NCBI RefSeq assembly: GCF_000376785.1 | Contig: NZ_AQXX01000086.1 | Coordinates: forward strand, 1 to 43,849 | Direction: 5' to 3' | Length of the DNA stretch: 43,849 bases | Source of the DNA: Hahella ganghwensis DSM 17046 | GTDB taxonomy: Bacteria > Pseudomonadota > Gammaproteobacteria > Pseudomonadales > Oleiphilaceae | In this document: piece by piece, positions 35,456-43,849 of the stretch | How the letters are laid out: every line of letters starts with the position of its first letter | Numbering within the stretch: position 1 is the first letter of the stretch | The notes under the pieces: generated by a model | What the model was told of the DNA's origin: nothing | Database searches by the model: none | Seen by the model: only the letters and a program-made list of their open reading frames with translations | Program-made: the position numbers and the translations under genes

Positions 35456-35959
35456 ATGAAACAGACAGACAAAGACTCCGTAGACCTCATCGCCGCACAA
35501 TGGCAAAAAGAACGCCCGGAACTGGAGCTTCTGCCCATGGAAATCATCGGGCGGTTTTCACGAATCTATAAATACGCCTCACGGACAATCGAAAAATGCC
35601 ATCAGGACTTTGAATTGAAACCCGGTGAGTTTGACGTACTGGCCACTCTCAGGCGTTCCGGTGAGCCCTTTACACTGACCCCCTCCCAGTTATTCAATTC
35701 GATGATGCTGAGTTCCGGCGCGATGACCAATCGACTCGACAAGCTGGCTGACAAGGGATTAATAAAACGTGTTCACAGCGAAGAGGATCGGCGCAGCGTA
35801 TACGTATCGCTGACAGACAAGGGATTGGAACTTATCGACCTGGCCGTGGAAGAGCATCTGAATGCTGCAGCCAGCTTACTGGAAGGCTTGTCCGAAAAGC
35901 AAAAAGGAGAATTGAATAACGCGTTGAAATACTGGCTTAGTCTTTTTGAAAGAGGATGA
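35456..35959 (+). CDS. MarR-family transcriptional regulator
   Basis: A 167-residue winged-helix regulator. The DNA-binding part is clear: LKPGEFDVLATLRRSG, then LFNSMMLSSGAMTNRLDKLADKGLI (helix-turn-helix) and the wing EEDRRSVYVSLTDKG. N- and C-terminal helices form the dimer. It is divergent from the EamA transporter gene, separated by two near-identical palindromes, and most likely represses it and itself, with release by a small-molecule ligand as usual for the family. Confidence 0.93.
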   Translation: MKQTDKDSVDLIAAQWQKERPELELLPMEIIGRFSRIYKYASRTIEKCHQDFELKPGEFDVLATLRRSGEPFTLTPSQLFNSMMLSSGAMTNRLDKLADKGLIKRVHSEEDRRSVYVSLTDKGLELIDLAVEEHLNAAASLLEGLSEKQKGELNNALKYWLSLFERG

Positions 35960-36051
35960 GGCTATTGAAAGCTAAGAAGTCTGCTCAATTAAACAGGTTT
36001 CTGCGATAGATTGTGCCCAGTCAGTTTAATGGAATTACGGCAGCACTCAAA

Positions 36052-36450
36052 ATGCTTAACCTACTAAAGAAGTTACCGGATCAACTTTTATCCAGGCTCA
36101 AGAAAATCCCCTTTTCGCTGTTCGTTCTCGGCGCCCTAGGTGTAATCCTTCTAATACGCTGGATACTGATAAGTTCGCAACCCGTGGTCATTGAATCCAG
36201 CCAATACGAGTGCCGGAAACGACATTGCCACTATGAAATAAAATTGGTGAATTCAGGCACCGAGATAGCGACAGGACAGGTATGGATCATTGGAGACAAA
36301 TCCAAATCATTGTTATTCAGCAGATCCGGAAACTCAGCCGGATCTTACGGAGAAAGTTTTCAACTTGATCCTGGTGAGCGTCTGACAATTAATGATTCAC
36401 TGATCTTTTCTATCGCACCAGCAAGACTAAGGTTCGAAATCTCAGGTTGA
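36052..36450 (+). CDS. Small single-pass membrane protein of unknown function
   Basis: A 132-residue protein with one membrane helix (about 21-42, FSLFVLGALGVILLIRWIL) after a basic N-terminal amphipathic segment, and an extracytoplasmic beta-rich domain that includes a Cys pair (ECRKRHC). The pattern suits a periplasmic immunoglobulin-like domain, but no family is recognised. ATG 36052 is used; a GTG at 36013 would add 13 residues, and neither has a strong ribosome-binding site. It ends 5 bp before the convergent selO gene. Confidence 0.6.
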   Translation: MLNLLKKLPDQLLSRLKKIPFSLFVLGALGVILLIRWILISSQPVVIESSQYECRKRHCHYEIKLVNSGTEIATGQVWIIGDKSKSLLFSRSGNSAGSYGESFQLDPGERLTINDSLIFSIAPARLRFEISG

Positions 36451-36455
36451 TCATT

Positions 36456-37934
36456 TCAAGTCCCGCAAAAAGTCTGCCTCACCACCTGATGCGGTTCAGG
36501 AGGCTGAGTCATATCACTGTTTTCGGGGTCATAGCTAAATGGATTTTCCAACACATCGACCAATCGATGGAACAGGCGGAGGTCTCCAGTTCGCTGAGCC
36601 TCATTAATGGCTTCTTCAACCAGGTGATTGCGAGGAATAAAAGCAGGGTTCACCGCGTATATCTGCCGTTGGATTTCCTCGTCTGAAGTACCTTGCTGTT
36701 TTCGGAGCTCGCGCCACTGATTCAGTAGCGGAGTGAAATGGTCTGGTAACTGATAATAGACCGGGTGCTGGGACGAGCCTGTCCCGGCAGCGATATCCGA
36801 CAGATGCCTGAAGGTCAGTGTAAAGTCCGCATTCTGGCGAGACATCATGTCGAGAAAGCTTTCCGTAAATGCCACAGTATTCTTACTGACCTCATTCAAT
36901 CCGAACTTTTGATGCAGACCTGACTGATAAGCTTCCTGGTAATCATCCACATAGCGGCCCAACAATTCTCTCGCGATTTCAACGCCTTTATCGGTATCAC
37001 TGTCCAGCCACGGTAACAGCGCCTGAGCAAGCCAGGACAGGTTCCACTGTCCAATCGCCGGCTGATTGCGGTAGGCATAGCGCTTCCTGTGGTCAATAGA
37101 ACTGAAACAGGTTTCCGGGTGAAAATTATCCATGAAGGCACAAGGCCCATAGTCGATGGTATCGCCGTTCACCAACATATTGTCGGTATTCATCACCCCG
37201 TGAATAAACCCGATCAATTGCCACTTTGCAATTAACTCTGCCTGGCGGGAGATCGACTGCTCCAATAACGCAATATAAGGATTGGCTGCCCCCTGGATAT
37301 CCGGGAAATCCCTGGCGATTAAGTGCTCTGCCAGTAATTGCACCGCTTCCAGGTCCTGACGGGCAGAAAAATACTGAAAATGCCCTACCCGTATATGGCT
37401 TCGGGCAATTCTGGTGAGGATCGCTCCTGGCAGAACACTTTCCCGTATCACAGGTTCTCCGGTAGTCACCGCCACCAGGCTTCGAGTTGTAGGAATACCG
37501 AACGATGCCATAGCCTCGCTGACAATATACTCCCGCAAAACCGGTCCCAGCGGAGAGCGTCCATCTCCCATTCGGGAAAACGGTGTCTGGCCTGAACCTT
37601 TCAGTTGAATATCATAGCGTTGGCCTTGTTGGTCAACGACTTCACCAATGAGAATCGCACGCCCATCACCTAGCTGAGGATTCCAGTTACCAAACTGATG
37701 GCCCGCGTAAACCGTGGAAATCGGCTCTGCTCCAGAGGGAACGGAGTTTCCGGAAAACACCTCAACAACCTCCTTTGTGGCAAACCACTGGGGGTCTATT
37801 CCCAACTGCGCTGCCAACCGCGGATTGGCCCTGATGAGATTTGGGGAATCCACCGGAGTTGGCTGCTCATGACTGAAAAAGCGTTCCGGAAGTTGAACAT
37901 AACGGTTATCAAATGGGATGGGGGTATCGGTCAT
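36456..37934 (-). CDS. selO: Protein adenylyltransferase SelO (YdiU/UPF0061)
   Basis: A 492-residue pseudokinase-fold enzyme that transfers AMP to Ser/Thr/Tyr of target proteins and protects cells from oxidative stress in E. coli. Signatures present: YAGHQFGNWNPQLGDGRA, LKGSGQTPFSRMGDGR, HGVMNTDNM with catalytic Asn/Asp, and CAFMDNF. It ends QTFCGT; a Cys near the C-terminus is conserved in bacterial members in place of the selenocysteine of animal SelO. Length is typical. It stands alone; no regulatory site was recognised. Confidence 0.93.
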   Translation of the reverse strand: MTDTPIPFDNRYVQLPERFFSHEQPTPVDSPNLIRANPRLAAQLGIDPQWFATKEVVEVFSGNSVPSGAEPISTVYAGHQFGNWNPQLGDGRAILIGEVVDQQGQRYDIQLKGSGQTPFSRMGDGRSPLGPVLREYIVSEAMASFGIPTTRSLVAVTTGEPVIRESVLPGAILTRIARSHIRVGHFQYFSARQDLEAVQLLAEHLIARDFPDIQGAANPYIALLEQSISRQAELIAKWQLIGFIHGVMNTDNMLVNGDTIDYGPCAFMDNFHPETCFSSIDHRKRYAYRNQPAIGQWNLSWLAQALLPWLDSDTDKGVEIARELLGRYVDDYQEAYQSGLHQKFGLNEVSKNTVAFTESFLDMMSRQNADFTLTFRHLSDIAAGTGSSQHPVYYQLPDHFTPLLNQWRELRKQQGTSDEEIQRQIYAVNPAFIPRNHLVEEAINEAQRTGDLRLFHRLVDVLENPFSYDPENSDMTQPPEPHQVVRQTFCGT

Positions 37935-38116
37935 GGAGGCTCAAATCTACTTTAAAACTTATCGTCACGGTCTTACTGTTTACCGCCACTATAACCCCTG
38001 TTGCCCATATAACCGAAATCAGGCACGAAATTCAGGGGGGATAGTACCTTATGACTCATGGGGCGAACCTTGCGTGTAGCAGTTCTATATCACTTGATAT
38101 CCACCAGCATGACTAG

Positions 38117-38578
38117 TTATTCACCTACATCAATCGTCGTTTCGAACTTTTGTCTGCGAATGGATATCAGCGTTCGAAACTTCTTCATATCGGGGTTTGC
38201 ATAGAGAACTCGTTCACAGAAGGCTTCATAGGAAGGCATATCCGGAACCATGACGATCAGAACAAAGTCCACCTCGCCGGTAACCTGATAGCATTGCTTA
38301 ACCTCTTTCGACTCTATGGCACTTTTGGCAAAGGCATGATTAACGTGTCGTTGATCGCTGGTCAATTCCACTTCCACCACCATATGCAGATAGGGACCAA
38401 AGGAGCCCGGCGCCAGAATTGCCACCTTTTTGTCTATATAACCCTGATCATTAAGACGCTTAACCCTTTTTAGGCAAGCCGGAGGCGATAGTCCCACAGA
38501 TTCCGCCAACTGAACATTTGTCAGGCTGCAGTCCCGCTGCAGTTGGTCGAGTATTCGACGATCGATTCGGTCCAACAT
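38117..38578 (-). CDS. Lrp/AsnC-family transcriptional regulator
   Basis: A 153-residue regulator. An N-terminal helix-turn-helix (MLDRIDRRILDQLQRDCSLT, then LAESVGLSPPACLKRVKRL) and the RAM ligand-binding domain (about 65-150, with VTGEVDFVLIV) are complete. It is divergent from the Gate-domain membrane protein gene across 210 bp of AT-rich DNA, the usual arrangement for an Lrp-type local regulator and its transporter target. Confidence 0.92.
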   Translation of the reverse strand: MLDRIDRRILDQLQRDCSLTNVQLAESVGLSPPACLKRVKRLNDQGYIDKKVAILAPGSFGPYLHMVVEVELTSDQRHVNHAFAKSAIESKEVKQCYQVTGEVDFVLIVMVPDMPSYEAFCERVLYANPDMKKFRTLISIRRQKFETTIDVGE

Positions 38579-38788
38579 GATGAATAGTACTTCTGCACAA
38601 CAGGTTAATAAAATTTCAAAATATCATGAATAAACAAATTATTGATTAACTATTGAAGTATTTAGTTGAAATTATTATCCGTCACTTTCCTACAATGTGG
38701 ACCTTGTTGGCAATTTTTCCCACCTTTTACGGCTATACGGTCTTCATCTACCAAGCGCCGAAAGGGACTCGATAAGGATTTTCCAGGA

Positions 38789-39769
38789 ATGATGACGGTA
38801 CTGAAAAACCTCAAATTGGAGATTACCGATCTCCTGAAGCAAACCACCAGGGTTTACTGGACCTTACTGAAAGTCATGGTCCCTGCCCTGATCATCGTGA
38901 AGTTTCTGGACATGATGGGAGGTACGGACTTACTGGCCCAGATACTATCCCCTGTCATGCAGTTACTTGGTTTGCCTGATAGTATGGGCCTGGTTTGGGC
39001 AGCCACCATGCTGACCAATATTTACACGGGATTGCTGGTATTTTTTAACCTCACACTGGAACAACCACTCACGGTTGCGCAAGTAACGGTACTGGGCTGC
39101 CTGATGCTGCTGGCCCACTCTCTGCCCATTGAAGGGGCTGTCGCCAAAACTGTTGGGATTAGCTGGCGGGCGACTCTGACAATAAGAATTGGTGGAGCAT
39201 TGCTCCTGGGTTTGCTGATAAATTTTATTTACGGCTATTTTGACCTGCTCCAGACCCCAAGCGTCATGCTGTGGCAACCCACGGGTACATTGGACACCAG
39301 TTTCGGGGGCTGGGCCCTGAAACAGGTTCAGACTCTGCTCTGGATATTTCCGGTTATTCTGTCTTTATTGGGATTACTGAGACTGTTACGGCTACTGGGG
39401 ATTGAGCGTCTGATTCACTTCATGTTGTACCCTGTATTGAGGTTGTTGGGTATTGGGAGAGAAGCCGCGAATGTCACTGTCATAGGAACTGTCCTCGGAC
39501 TCACTTTCGGTGCAGGTCTGTTAATTCAGGAAGCCAAGGCAGGCCATATCAACCGACGGGATATATTTCTGACCCTGGGCTTCCTGGGCATATGCCACGG
39601 CATCATAGAGGATACGATGCTGATCATGCTGATAGGCGCCGATCTGTCGGGTATTCTATGGGCTCGTGTTATCTTTTCTATTGTGATTATCGGTTGTATG
39701 GCCAGACTGTCTTTCGTCAAACGAAAGATGACCGATATTCCTGCCGAAGCAGCCAATGAGTCTATCTAA
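38789..39769 (+). CDS. Nucleoside-recognition (Gate) domain membrane protein
   Basis: A 326-residue protein with about eight membrane helices and two Gate-type halves (about 20-165 and 190-320), each with small-residue-rich helices such as AHSLPIEGAVAKTVG and ICHGIIEDTMLIM. Relatives include nucleoside-transporter Gate domains and spore maturation SpmA/B proteins; the transported compound is unknown. The start is ATG 38789 (AAGGA upstream); a TTG at 38666 would add 41 residues unlike the family. An Lrp regulator is divergent and probably controls it. Confidence 0.85.
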   Translation: MMTVLKNLKLEITDLLKQTTRVYWTLLKVMVPALIIVKFLDMMGGTDLLAQILSPVMQLLGLPDSMGLVWAATMLTNIYTGLLVFFNLTLEQPLTVAQVTVLGCLMLLAHSLPIEGAVAKTVGISWRATLTIRIGGALLLGLLINFIYGYFDLLQTPSVMLWQPTGTLDTSFGGWALKQVQTLLWIFPVILSLLGLLRLLRLLGIERLIHFMLYPVLRLLGIGREAANVTVIGTVLGLTFGAGLLIQEAKAGHINRRDIFLTLGFLGICHGIIEDTMLIMLIGADLSGILWARVIFSIVIIGCMARLSFVKRKMTDIPAEAANESI

Positions 39770-39775
39770 GGCCTG

Positions 39776-39808
39776 CGAAGCTACCGGTCAATGGTACAGG
39801 TAGCTTCG
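39776..39808. other. Stem-loop between convergent genes
   Basis: CGAAGCTACC (39776-39785) and GGTAGCTTCG (39799-39808) pair perfectly around 13 bases, just after the Gate-protein stop codon. There is no T tract, so terminator function is uncertain. Confidence 0.5.
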
Positions 39809-39859
39809 GCAAACCATATATCCTCTGCCAGTCTTATTCCTGTCATATAGATCCCTGAA

Positions 39860-40039
39860 TCAGCCTTCCTCGGCACCGTCTTTAGCAATTCGGATCATTT
39901 CGAGCTTTTCTTCCAGCAGCTTTTCCAGGGCAATCAGCTTTTGCCGTGTGGTTTCATCTTTCTGATGTTCATATAACTGAGTGAAAGTCTTGGTAACTTC
40001 ACTCAGGATAGGATGCAGTTTTTCATATTCTTCTGACAT
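39860..40039 (-). CDS. Small helical protein of unknown function
   Basis: A 59-residue, highly charged and helical cytoplasmic protein (MSEEYEKLHPILSEVTK..., then Leu/Glu/Lys heptads). The start at 40039 is backed by GGAG seven bases upstream. A longer frame upstream to 40114 has no ribosome-binding site. I recognise no family. It is convergent with the Gate-protein gene and unlinked to the LysR gene upstream. Confidence 0.6.
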   Translation of the reverse strand: MSEEYEKLHPILSEVTKTFTQLYEHQKDETTRQKLIALEKLLEEKLEMIRIAKDGAEEG

Positions 40040-40186
40040 GGAAACACTCCAAAATCCCAAGGGCCTTATTTCTTTATTAGCCCGGTCCCAGCCACTTGTC
40101 CAGAAAATGATCAACGATGATCAGGTGATGATGACGTAATCCTTACTCATCGGACACAAGGCCATTCCAGGTACAAGCCAGAAATA

Positions 40187-41089
40187 TCAAGCAGAGCCCG
40201 CCAGATGGAGGATAAAGAAGTCCACTGCCGCTTTGACCTTTGGCACCACATATTTAGGTTTTTGATAAAGGAGGTAAATCCCCAGACTAGGCGCCTGTGA
40301 AACATGTAATGAGTGATCCAGCTCCAGAACCTGGAGATCACCAATTAAACCTGACTGGATTGCCCAATTTGGCATTAACGCCATCCCCTCGCCATTTTGC
40401 GCCCAGAGACGCATGACCTTGGCTGAGTTGGTAATTAACGACGGTTGCACCGGAACCGATTGCCAGCGACCATGAATCTGCACCTGCCAGTGCAACACCT
40501 GATCCTGGGTCCGGTAAAAGATCGCTCGGTGGTTAACCATATCCGCCACAGTCTCGGGCAAACCAAAGCGGGCAATATAGGCCGGCGAAGCTACCAGGGA
40601 AAAGTTATTGTCATCAATGTACTTTGCCACAACCCGATCATCAGGCACCCGCCCCGCCCGAATAGCGATATCTACGGTATCCCGATTGATATCCACAATG
40701 CGATCTGTCAGATCAAGATCGATTAGAAGCTTAGGGAACTGCGCCTGAAGTTTCGGTAATAACGGGACGACGCGATGATCTCCGTAAGAGATACTGCAAC
40801 TGATATGCAGAGTGCCAGAGGGTTCCTGTTGATAATTGGCGACCAGCTCATCCGCATTATCCAGACTACCCAATATCTGCTGGCAGCGCTGAAAATATAT
40901 TTCACCAATCTCTGTCAGTCGCACCATTCGCGTCGTACGATGCAGCAATCTGGCACCGAGCTCATCCTCCAGCCCTTGAATCTGGCGCGTCACACTGGAG
41001 ACAGGCACATCAAAAAGACGGGCCACCTCACTGAAGCTACCACATCTGCCAACATGATCAAAAAACCGCATCGCCCGAAGCTTATCCAC
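40187..41089 (-). CDS. LysR-family transcriptional regulator
   Basis: A 300-residue LysR regulator of the CrgA/DsdC-like branch. The helix-turn-helix (residues 1-60, SEVARLFDVPVSSVTRQIQGL and HRTTRMVRLTEIGE) and effector domain are complete. The start is a GTG with GGAGG about six bases upstream; an ATG six codons later lacks such a site. It is divergent from the oxidoreductase gene across 169 bp and is its probable regulator. Confidence 0.92.
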   Translation of the reverse strand: MDKLRAMRFFDHVGRCGSFSEVARLFDVPVSSVTRQIQGLEDELGARLLHRTTRMVRLTEIGEIYFQRCQQILGSLDNADELVANYQQEPSGTLHISCSISYGDHRVVPLLPKLQAQFPKLLIDLDLTDRIVDINRDTVDIAIRAGRVPDDRVVAKYIDDNNFSLVASPAYIARFGLPETVADMVNHRAIFYRTQDQVLHWQVQIHGRWQSVPVQPSLITNSAKVMRLWAQNGEGMALMPNWAIQSGLIGDLQVLELDHSLHVSQAPSLGIYLLYQKPKYVVPKVKAAVDFFILHLAGSA

Positions 41090-41258
41090 TTCTCCCCTCC
41101 AACACTTTCCCCAACCAATACTTATCCGACGTACCTTGGTTTTATTATTGCCAAATAAGCAAAAGTAATTTCGAATTTATCATGTTTATCTTATATATAG
41201 ACAATAATTAAACTATTCCTCATTGATTGATCACCTGGCTGACTATTGAGGAGACTCC

Positions 41259-42251
41259 ATGAATTACAAGGCTATAAAACTGGTTAAAAGACCGGAAACT
41301 CAAATTGAATCCGATGGTTTTTCTCTGGTGGAACTGAACATCCCGGAACTGAATGACGGAGAGTTCCTGATCAAACAGACCCATATGTCCCTGGACCCAG
41401 CAATGCGAGGATGGATGAGTGCAGCCACTGACAGCTATATTGCCCCCGTGGAGCTCGGAGACATTATGCGCTCCAGTGGCGTTGGCGAGGTGGTAGAGTC
41501 CCGTCATGAAAGTTTCCCGGTCGGCACCAAAGTCGCGGGCCTGTTTGGCTGGACCGAATATCTTGCCAGTGATGGCACCGGTGTATCCGTCATGCCAAAG
41601 GAACTACCAGCAGAAGCCATACTCTCCGTTCTGGCGCTTTCGGGTGTAACCGCCTATCACGGCCTGATGGAAATCGCCAAACCGAAAGCCGGCGAAACCC
41701 TGCTGGTTTCCGGCGCCGCAGGATCGGTAGGGTCGATCGTCGGACAAATCGCCAAAGCAGAAGGGTTAAGAGTGATTGGGGTTGCCGGATCGGATGATAA
41801 GTGCCGGTGGCTGACTGAAGAGTTAGGATTCGACGACGCCATTAATTACAAAACTGCAGACCTTGAGTCGGCTGTCCGGGAAGCGGCGCCGAACGGCATC
41901 GATATCTACTTTGAAAATACCGGCGGCCCTATTCAGCACATTACATTCAACCATATGAATACCTTTGGTCGGGTAGTTGTCTGCGGCGTGATCTCCGACT
42001 ACAACTCAATTTCCCCCGCCGCTGCCCCAAGCTGGATCAATGTTGTGAAGAAACGACTGAACATTCAAGGATTTGCAATGCCAGATCAGTTTCATCGATT
42101 TGGAGAGCTGTCACAAAAGGTTGGCGCTTATCTGATGAAGGGACAGATCAAATATCGCAGCCACGTCCTGGACGGCCTGGAAAGCGCCATTGACGGTATC
42201 AACCTGCTGTTCACCGGAGGCAATGAAGGCAAATTGATTGTAAAAGTGTAG
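41259..42251 (+). CDS. NADPH-dependent medium-chain dehydrogenase/reductase (leukotriene/curcumin reductase type)
   Basis: A 330-residue zinc-free MDR enzyme that reduces activated double bonds (enones/alkenals) with NADPH. Family marks are LDPAMRGWMS, SGVGEVVES, the nucleotide-binding VSGAAGSVGSIVGQIAK, and YFENTGGP. Length is typical. A strong GAGGAG precedes the ATG. The divergent LysR gene is its likely regulator, probably responding to an electrophile. Confidence 0.92.
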   Translation: MNYKAIKLVKRPETQIESDGFSLVELNIPELNDGEFLIKQTHMSLDPAMRGWMSAATDSYIAPVELGDIMRSSGVGEVVESRHESFPVGTKVAGLFGWTEYLASDGTGVSVMPKELPAEAILSVLALSGVTAYHGLMEIAKPKAGETLLVSGAAGSVGSIVGQIAKAEGLRVIGVAGSDDKCRWLTEELGFDDAINYKTADLESAVREAAPNGIDIYFENTGGPIQHITFNHMNTFGRVVVCGVISDYNSISPAAAPSWINVVKKRLNIQGFAMPDQFHRFGELSQKVGAYLMKGQIKYRSHVLDGLESAIDGINLLFTGGNEGKLIVKV

Positions 42252-42378
42252 GACTCGATACAGATACAAGCTTAAGGCAGCCGACAAATAAGTCAGGACA
42301 CCGGTAGCAATAACCACTAAACTAGGTTCTCCATTCCTATCGGTTCCCGACTCAATCTTCTTCACTTTTCTATTTTCT

Positions 42379-43542
42379 ATGCACGCATCTGAAGAGAGCC
42401 CAAAAGAGCGTTATAAAAACCTGGTCAAGAATGCGGTTATCGACTTCGATCCATCCCAGCAGTACGCTTTGGACGCCCTTCAAAATCTCTATCAGGAACT
42501 GCGGGTAGGCGCTGCCAACCAACCACGTTTTTTTCGACGTTCTGGTAGCGGTATTCTGGGGCTTTATCTCTGGGGAAAGGTTGGAAGAGGTAAAACCCTC
42601 CTTGTTAATCTCCTCGTAGAATCACTGGACCATGAGAAATGCCTGCGCCTGCATTTTCATCACTTTATGGCCATGGTTCATCAGCAGCTTAAACACCACC
42701 ACGGTTCGCCTGACCCATTGAAAATCATTGCCCGTCATCTCGCTCAGCAATATCAGGTACTATGCTTTGATGAGTTTTTTGTCTCGGATATCGGCGATGC
42801 CATGCTACTGGGCAGGCTCATGCAGTATCTTTTCAGATATCAGGTGACACTTGTTGCCACCAGCAACACCCCACCCGAAGACCTGTACCGGGACGGTCTG
42901 CAGCGGTCACGTTTTCTTCCTGCCATTGAAGCGATAAAAAACAACACTAGAACCATCCACTTGGCAGGCCATCAGGACCACCGCAATAAACACGCAGGTC
43001 TGGACAAAATTTACTTTACTACTCAGAACTCAACTCACGCAGAAACACTGACAGAGGATCTATTGAAGCGGTACGATCTGCCCGTCGGCGATACGACTTC
43101 TGATCCCATAATGATCATGGGACGGAAGATTCCCTGTGTATCGCAAAATGGAAGCACCATCTGTTTTCAGTTCTCCCACTTATGTGAAGGTCCTCGCAGC
43201 CATCTGGATTACATGGAAATTGCCCGCCAGTTTGAAGTGGTCATCCTGTTGGATGTTCCTCTCTTGGGAGGCGTCGCTTATGAACGCATCAAAGCCCGGG
43301 GTACTGAAGACGGGCACATTGGCTCAGGCGCCACTGGCGAACGGGCGGTGGCGCTTTCCCGTACCGATGATGCGGCCCGCCGCTTTATCGCGCTGATAGA
43401 CGAATTATATGATCAGCGTATCAGGTTAGTGTTAACCAGCCAGGTCCCACTATGTGAGCTTTACACCCATGGCAACCTGATGTTCGAGTTTGAACGTGCC
43501 CGCAGTCGCCTGATGGAGATGGGCAGCTCTGGCTATAGCTAA
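42379..43542 (+). CDS. zapE: Cell division protein ZapE (AFG1-like ATPase)
   Basis: A 387-residue AAA-type ATPase that associates with the Z-ring in E. coli. Walker A is LWGKVGRGKTLL (near residue 64), Walker B is VLCFDEFFVSDIGDAMLLGRL (written by key elements CFDEF), and the sensor segment reads LVATSNTPPEDLY. Length is typical of the family. No ribosome-binding site precedes the ATG, which follows a pyrimidine-rich stretch; translation initiation may be weak or the 5' UTR very short. The stop codon is part of the first 20-bp repeat unit downstream. Confidence 0.92.
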   Translation: MHASEESPKERYKNLVKNAVIDFDPSQQYALDALQNLYQELRVGAANQPRFFRRSGSGILGLYLWGKVGRGKTLLVNLLVESLDHEKCLRLHFHHFMAMVHQQLKHHHGSPDPLKIIARHLAQQYQVLCFDEFFVSDIGDAMLLGRLMQYLFRYQVTLVATSNTPPEDLYRDGLQRSRFLPAIEAIKNNTRTIHLAGHQDHRNKHAGLDKIYFTTQNSTHAETLTEDLLKRYDLPVGDTTSDPIMIMGRKIPCVSQNGSTICFQFSHLCEGPRSHLDYMEIARQFEVVILLDVPLLGGVAYERIKARGTEDGHIGSGATGERAVALSRTDDAARRFIALIDELYDQRIRLVLTSQVPLCELYTHGNLMFEFERARSRLMEMGSSGYS

Positions 43543-43600
43543 CAATTAAAACCTAAAGTTAATAATTAAAACCTAAAGTTAATAATTAAAACCTAAGGAG
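43541..43600. repeat. Three tandem 20-bp AT-rich repeats after zapE
   Basis: Units at 43541-43560, 43561-43580 and 43581-43600 share AAYAATTAAAACCTAAAGTT; the third departs from the others in its last bases because the insertion-sequence end begins there (43597). The first unit includes two bases of the zapE stop codon. Confidence 0.85.
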
Positions 43601-43849
43601 AGTCTGAATAACCCCAAGGTTCTGAGGTAATTCAAACTCTCGACGATATATGGCCGAATATTCAGAGTGTTTTTCCGGCCATTTTGGATCTTCCCCCCCT
43701 GTGGGGCGTCATCTGGGCTCACTGCCCCTATACCTGCAGCTCTTTCCTTGCCATCAGCAGATTGCTGAAGGCCGCCAACAGATAGAGCCGGCTCTTGTTC
43801 TTGGCCAAGCCTCGATAGCGGACTTTGTCGTAACCAAACACCTGCTTGA
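43597..43849 (-). mobile_element. IS5-family insertion sequence, left end (continues beyond the window)
   Basis: The element appears to start at GGAGAGTCTGAATAAC (43597-43612), preceded by CTAA (43593-43596), which fits the YTAR target duplication of IS5-group elements. The subterminal bases form an imperfect hairpin (43598-43641). The transposase reading frame lies inside and runs off the right edge. Confidence 0.75.
43728..43849 (-). CDS. IS5-family transposase, C-terminal fragment (runs off window)
   Basis: The last 39 codons are in the window, ending at TAG (43728-43730). The readable sequence includes FGYDKVRYRGLAKN and NLLMARKEL, the C-terminal signature of IS5-family DDE transposases; the DDE catalytic residues lie outside the window. 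It is transcribed toward zapE. Confidence 0.8.
   Translation of the reverse strand, partial: KQVFGYDKVRYRGLAKNKSRLYLLAAFSNLLMARKELQV

Noticed and set aside
38666-38788. TTG start adding 41 residues to the Gate-domain protein
   Set aside because: The extension is not membrane-like, has no ribosome-binding site, and the ATG at 38789 has AAGGA upstream and matches family starts.
43541-43600. Short CRISPR-like array
   Set aside because: The units are directly adjacent with no spacers, so this is a simple tandem repeat.

Overview
The window looks like chromosomal DNA of a free-living, probably marine gammaproteobacterium of the Oceanospirillales/Hahellaceae type. This placement is an inference from gene content, not from a marker gene. 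Supporting content includes a secreted M9 collagenase with an Asp/Gly linker and PPC domains, a 3-hydroxybutyrate-oligomer hydrolase, a pectinacetylesterase/Notum-type hydrolase, CHASE2-cyclase and FecR genes, an NhaR-like regulator, zapE and selO. Base composition looks moderate (about half GC by eye). I saw no rRNA, tRNA or CRISPR array.

Layout. 1-2.8 kb: a terminator-like hairpin, then the collagenase (-). 3.0-5.8 kb: a pair of DUF606/YdcZ transporters (-), a divergent LysR regulator with an inverted repeat touching its start codon, and a glutathione S-transferase (-). 6.0-7.7 kb: two divergent SBP_bac_3-like periplasmic binding proteins, the second lacking its N-terminus. 7.9-9.6 kb: a secreted protein of unknown function with a MACPF-like signature and a threefold C-terminal repeat. 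9.7-14.5 kb: a VOC protein, then a REC-DUF3369-GGDEF-EAL regulator followed by its presumed histidine kinase (-). 14.7-18.3 kb: 3HB-oligomer hydrolase lipoprotein (-) and nitronate monooxygenase (+).

18.3-25.3 kb is the most interesting block. It holds a CHASE2 adenylate cyclase (-), a divergent TPR/beta-barrel outer-membrane protein resembling Slam/DUF560 (type XI secretion) proteins, a 140-bp MITE, a secreted FecR-domain protein with a TbpB-like C-terminal segment, and a protein with two cyclic-nucleotide-binding-like domains. It reads as an envelope-to-cAMP signalling module with its own possible exporter and substrate.

25.4-32.4 kb: a periplasmic helical protein, rsgA interrupted by an in-frame amber codon exactly where a Trp is expected, a secreted Notum-type hydrolase (-), a YdjM-family membrane hydrolase, a PsiE-like protein, a DUF7352-like protein and an NhaR-like LysR regulator. 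32.5-43.5 kb: alpha-glucan phosphorylase, an EamA exporter/MarR regulator pair sharing two near-identical operators, a small membrane protein, selO, an Lrp regulator facing a Gate-domain membrane protein, a small helical protein, a LysR regulator facing a medium-chain oxidoreductase, and zapE. The window ends inside an IS5-family insertion sequence whose left end, target duplication and transposase C-terminus are visible.

Many genes are arranged as regulator/target divergent pairs (LysR/DUF606, MarR/EamA, Lrp/Gate, LysR/oxidoreductase), so local regulation can be predicted for several of them.
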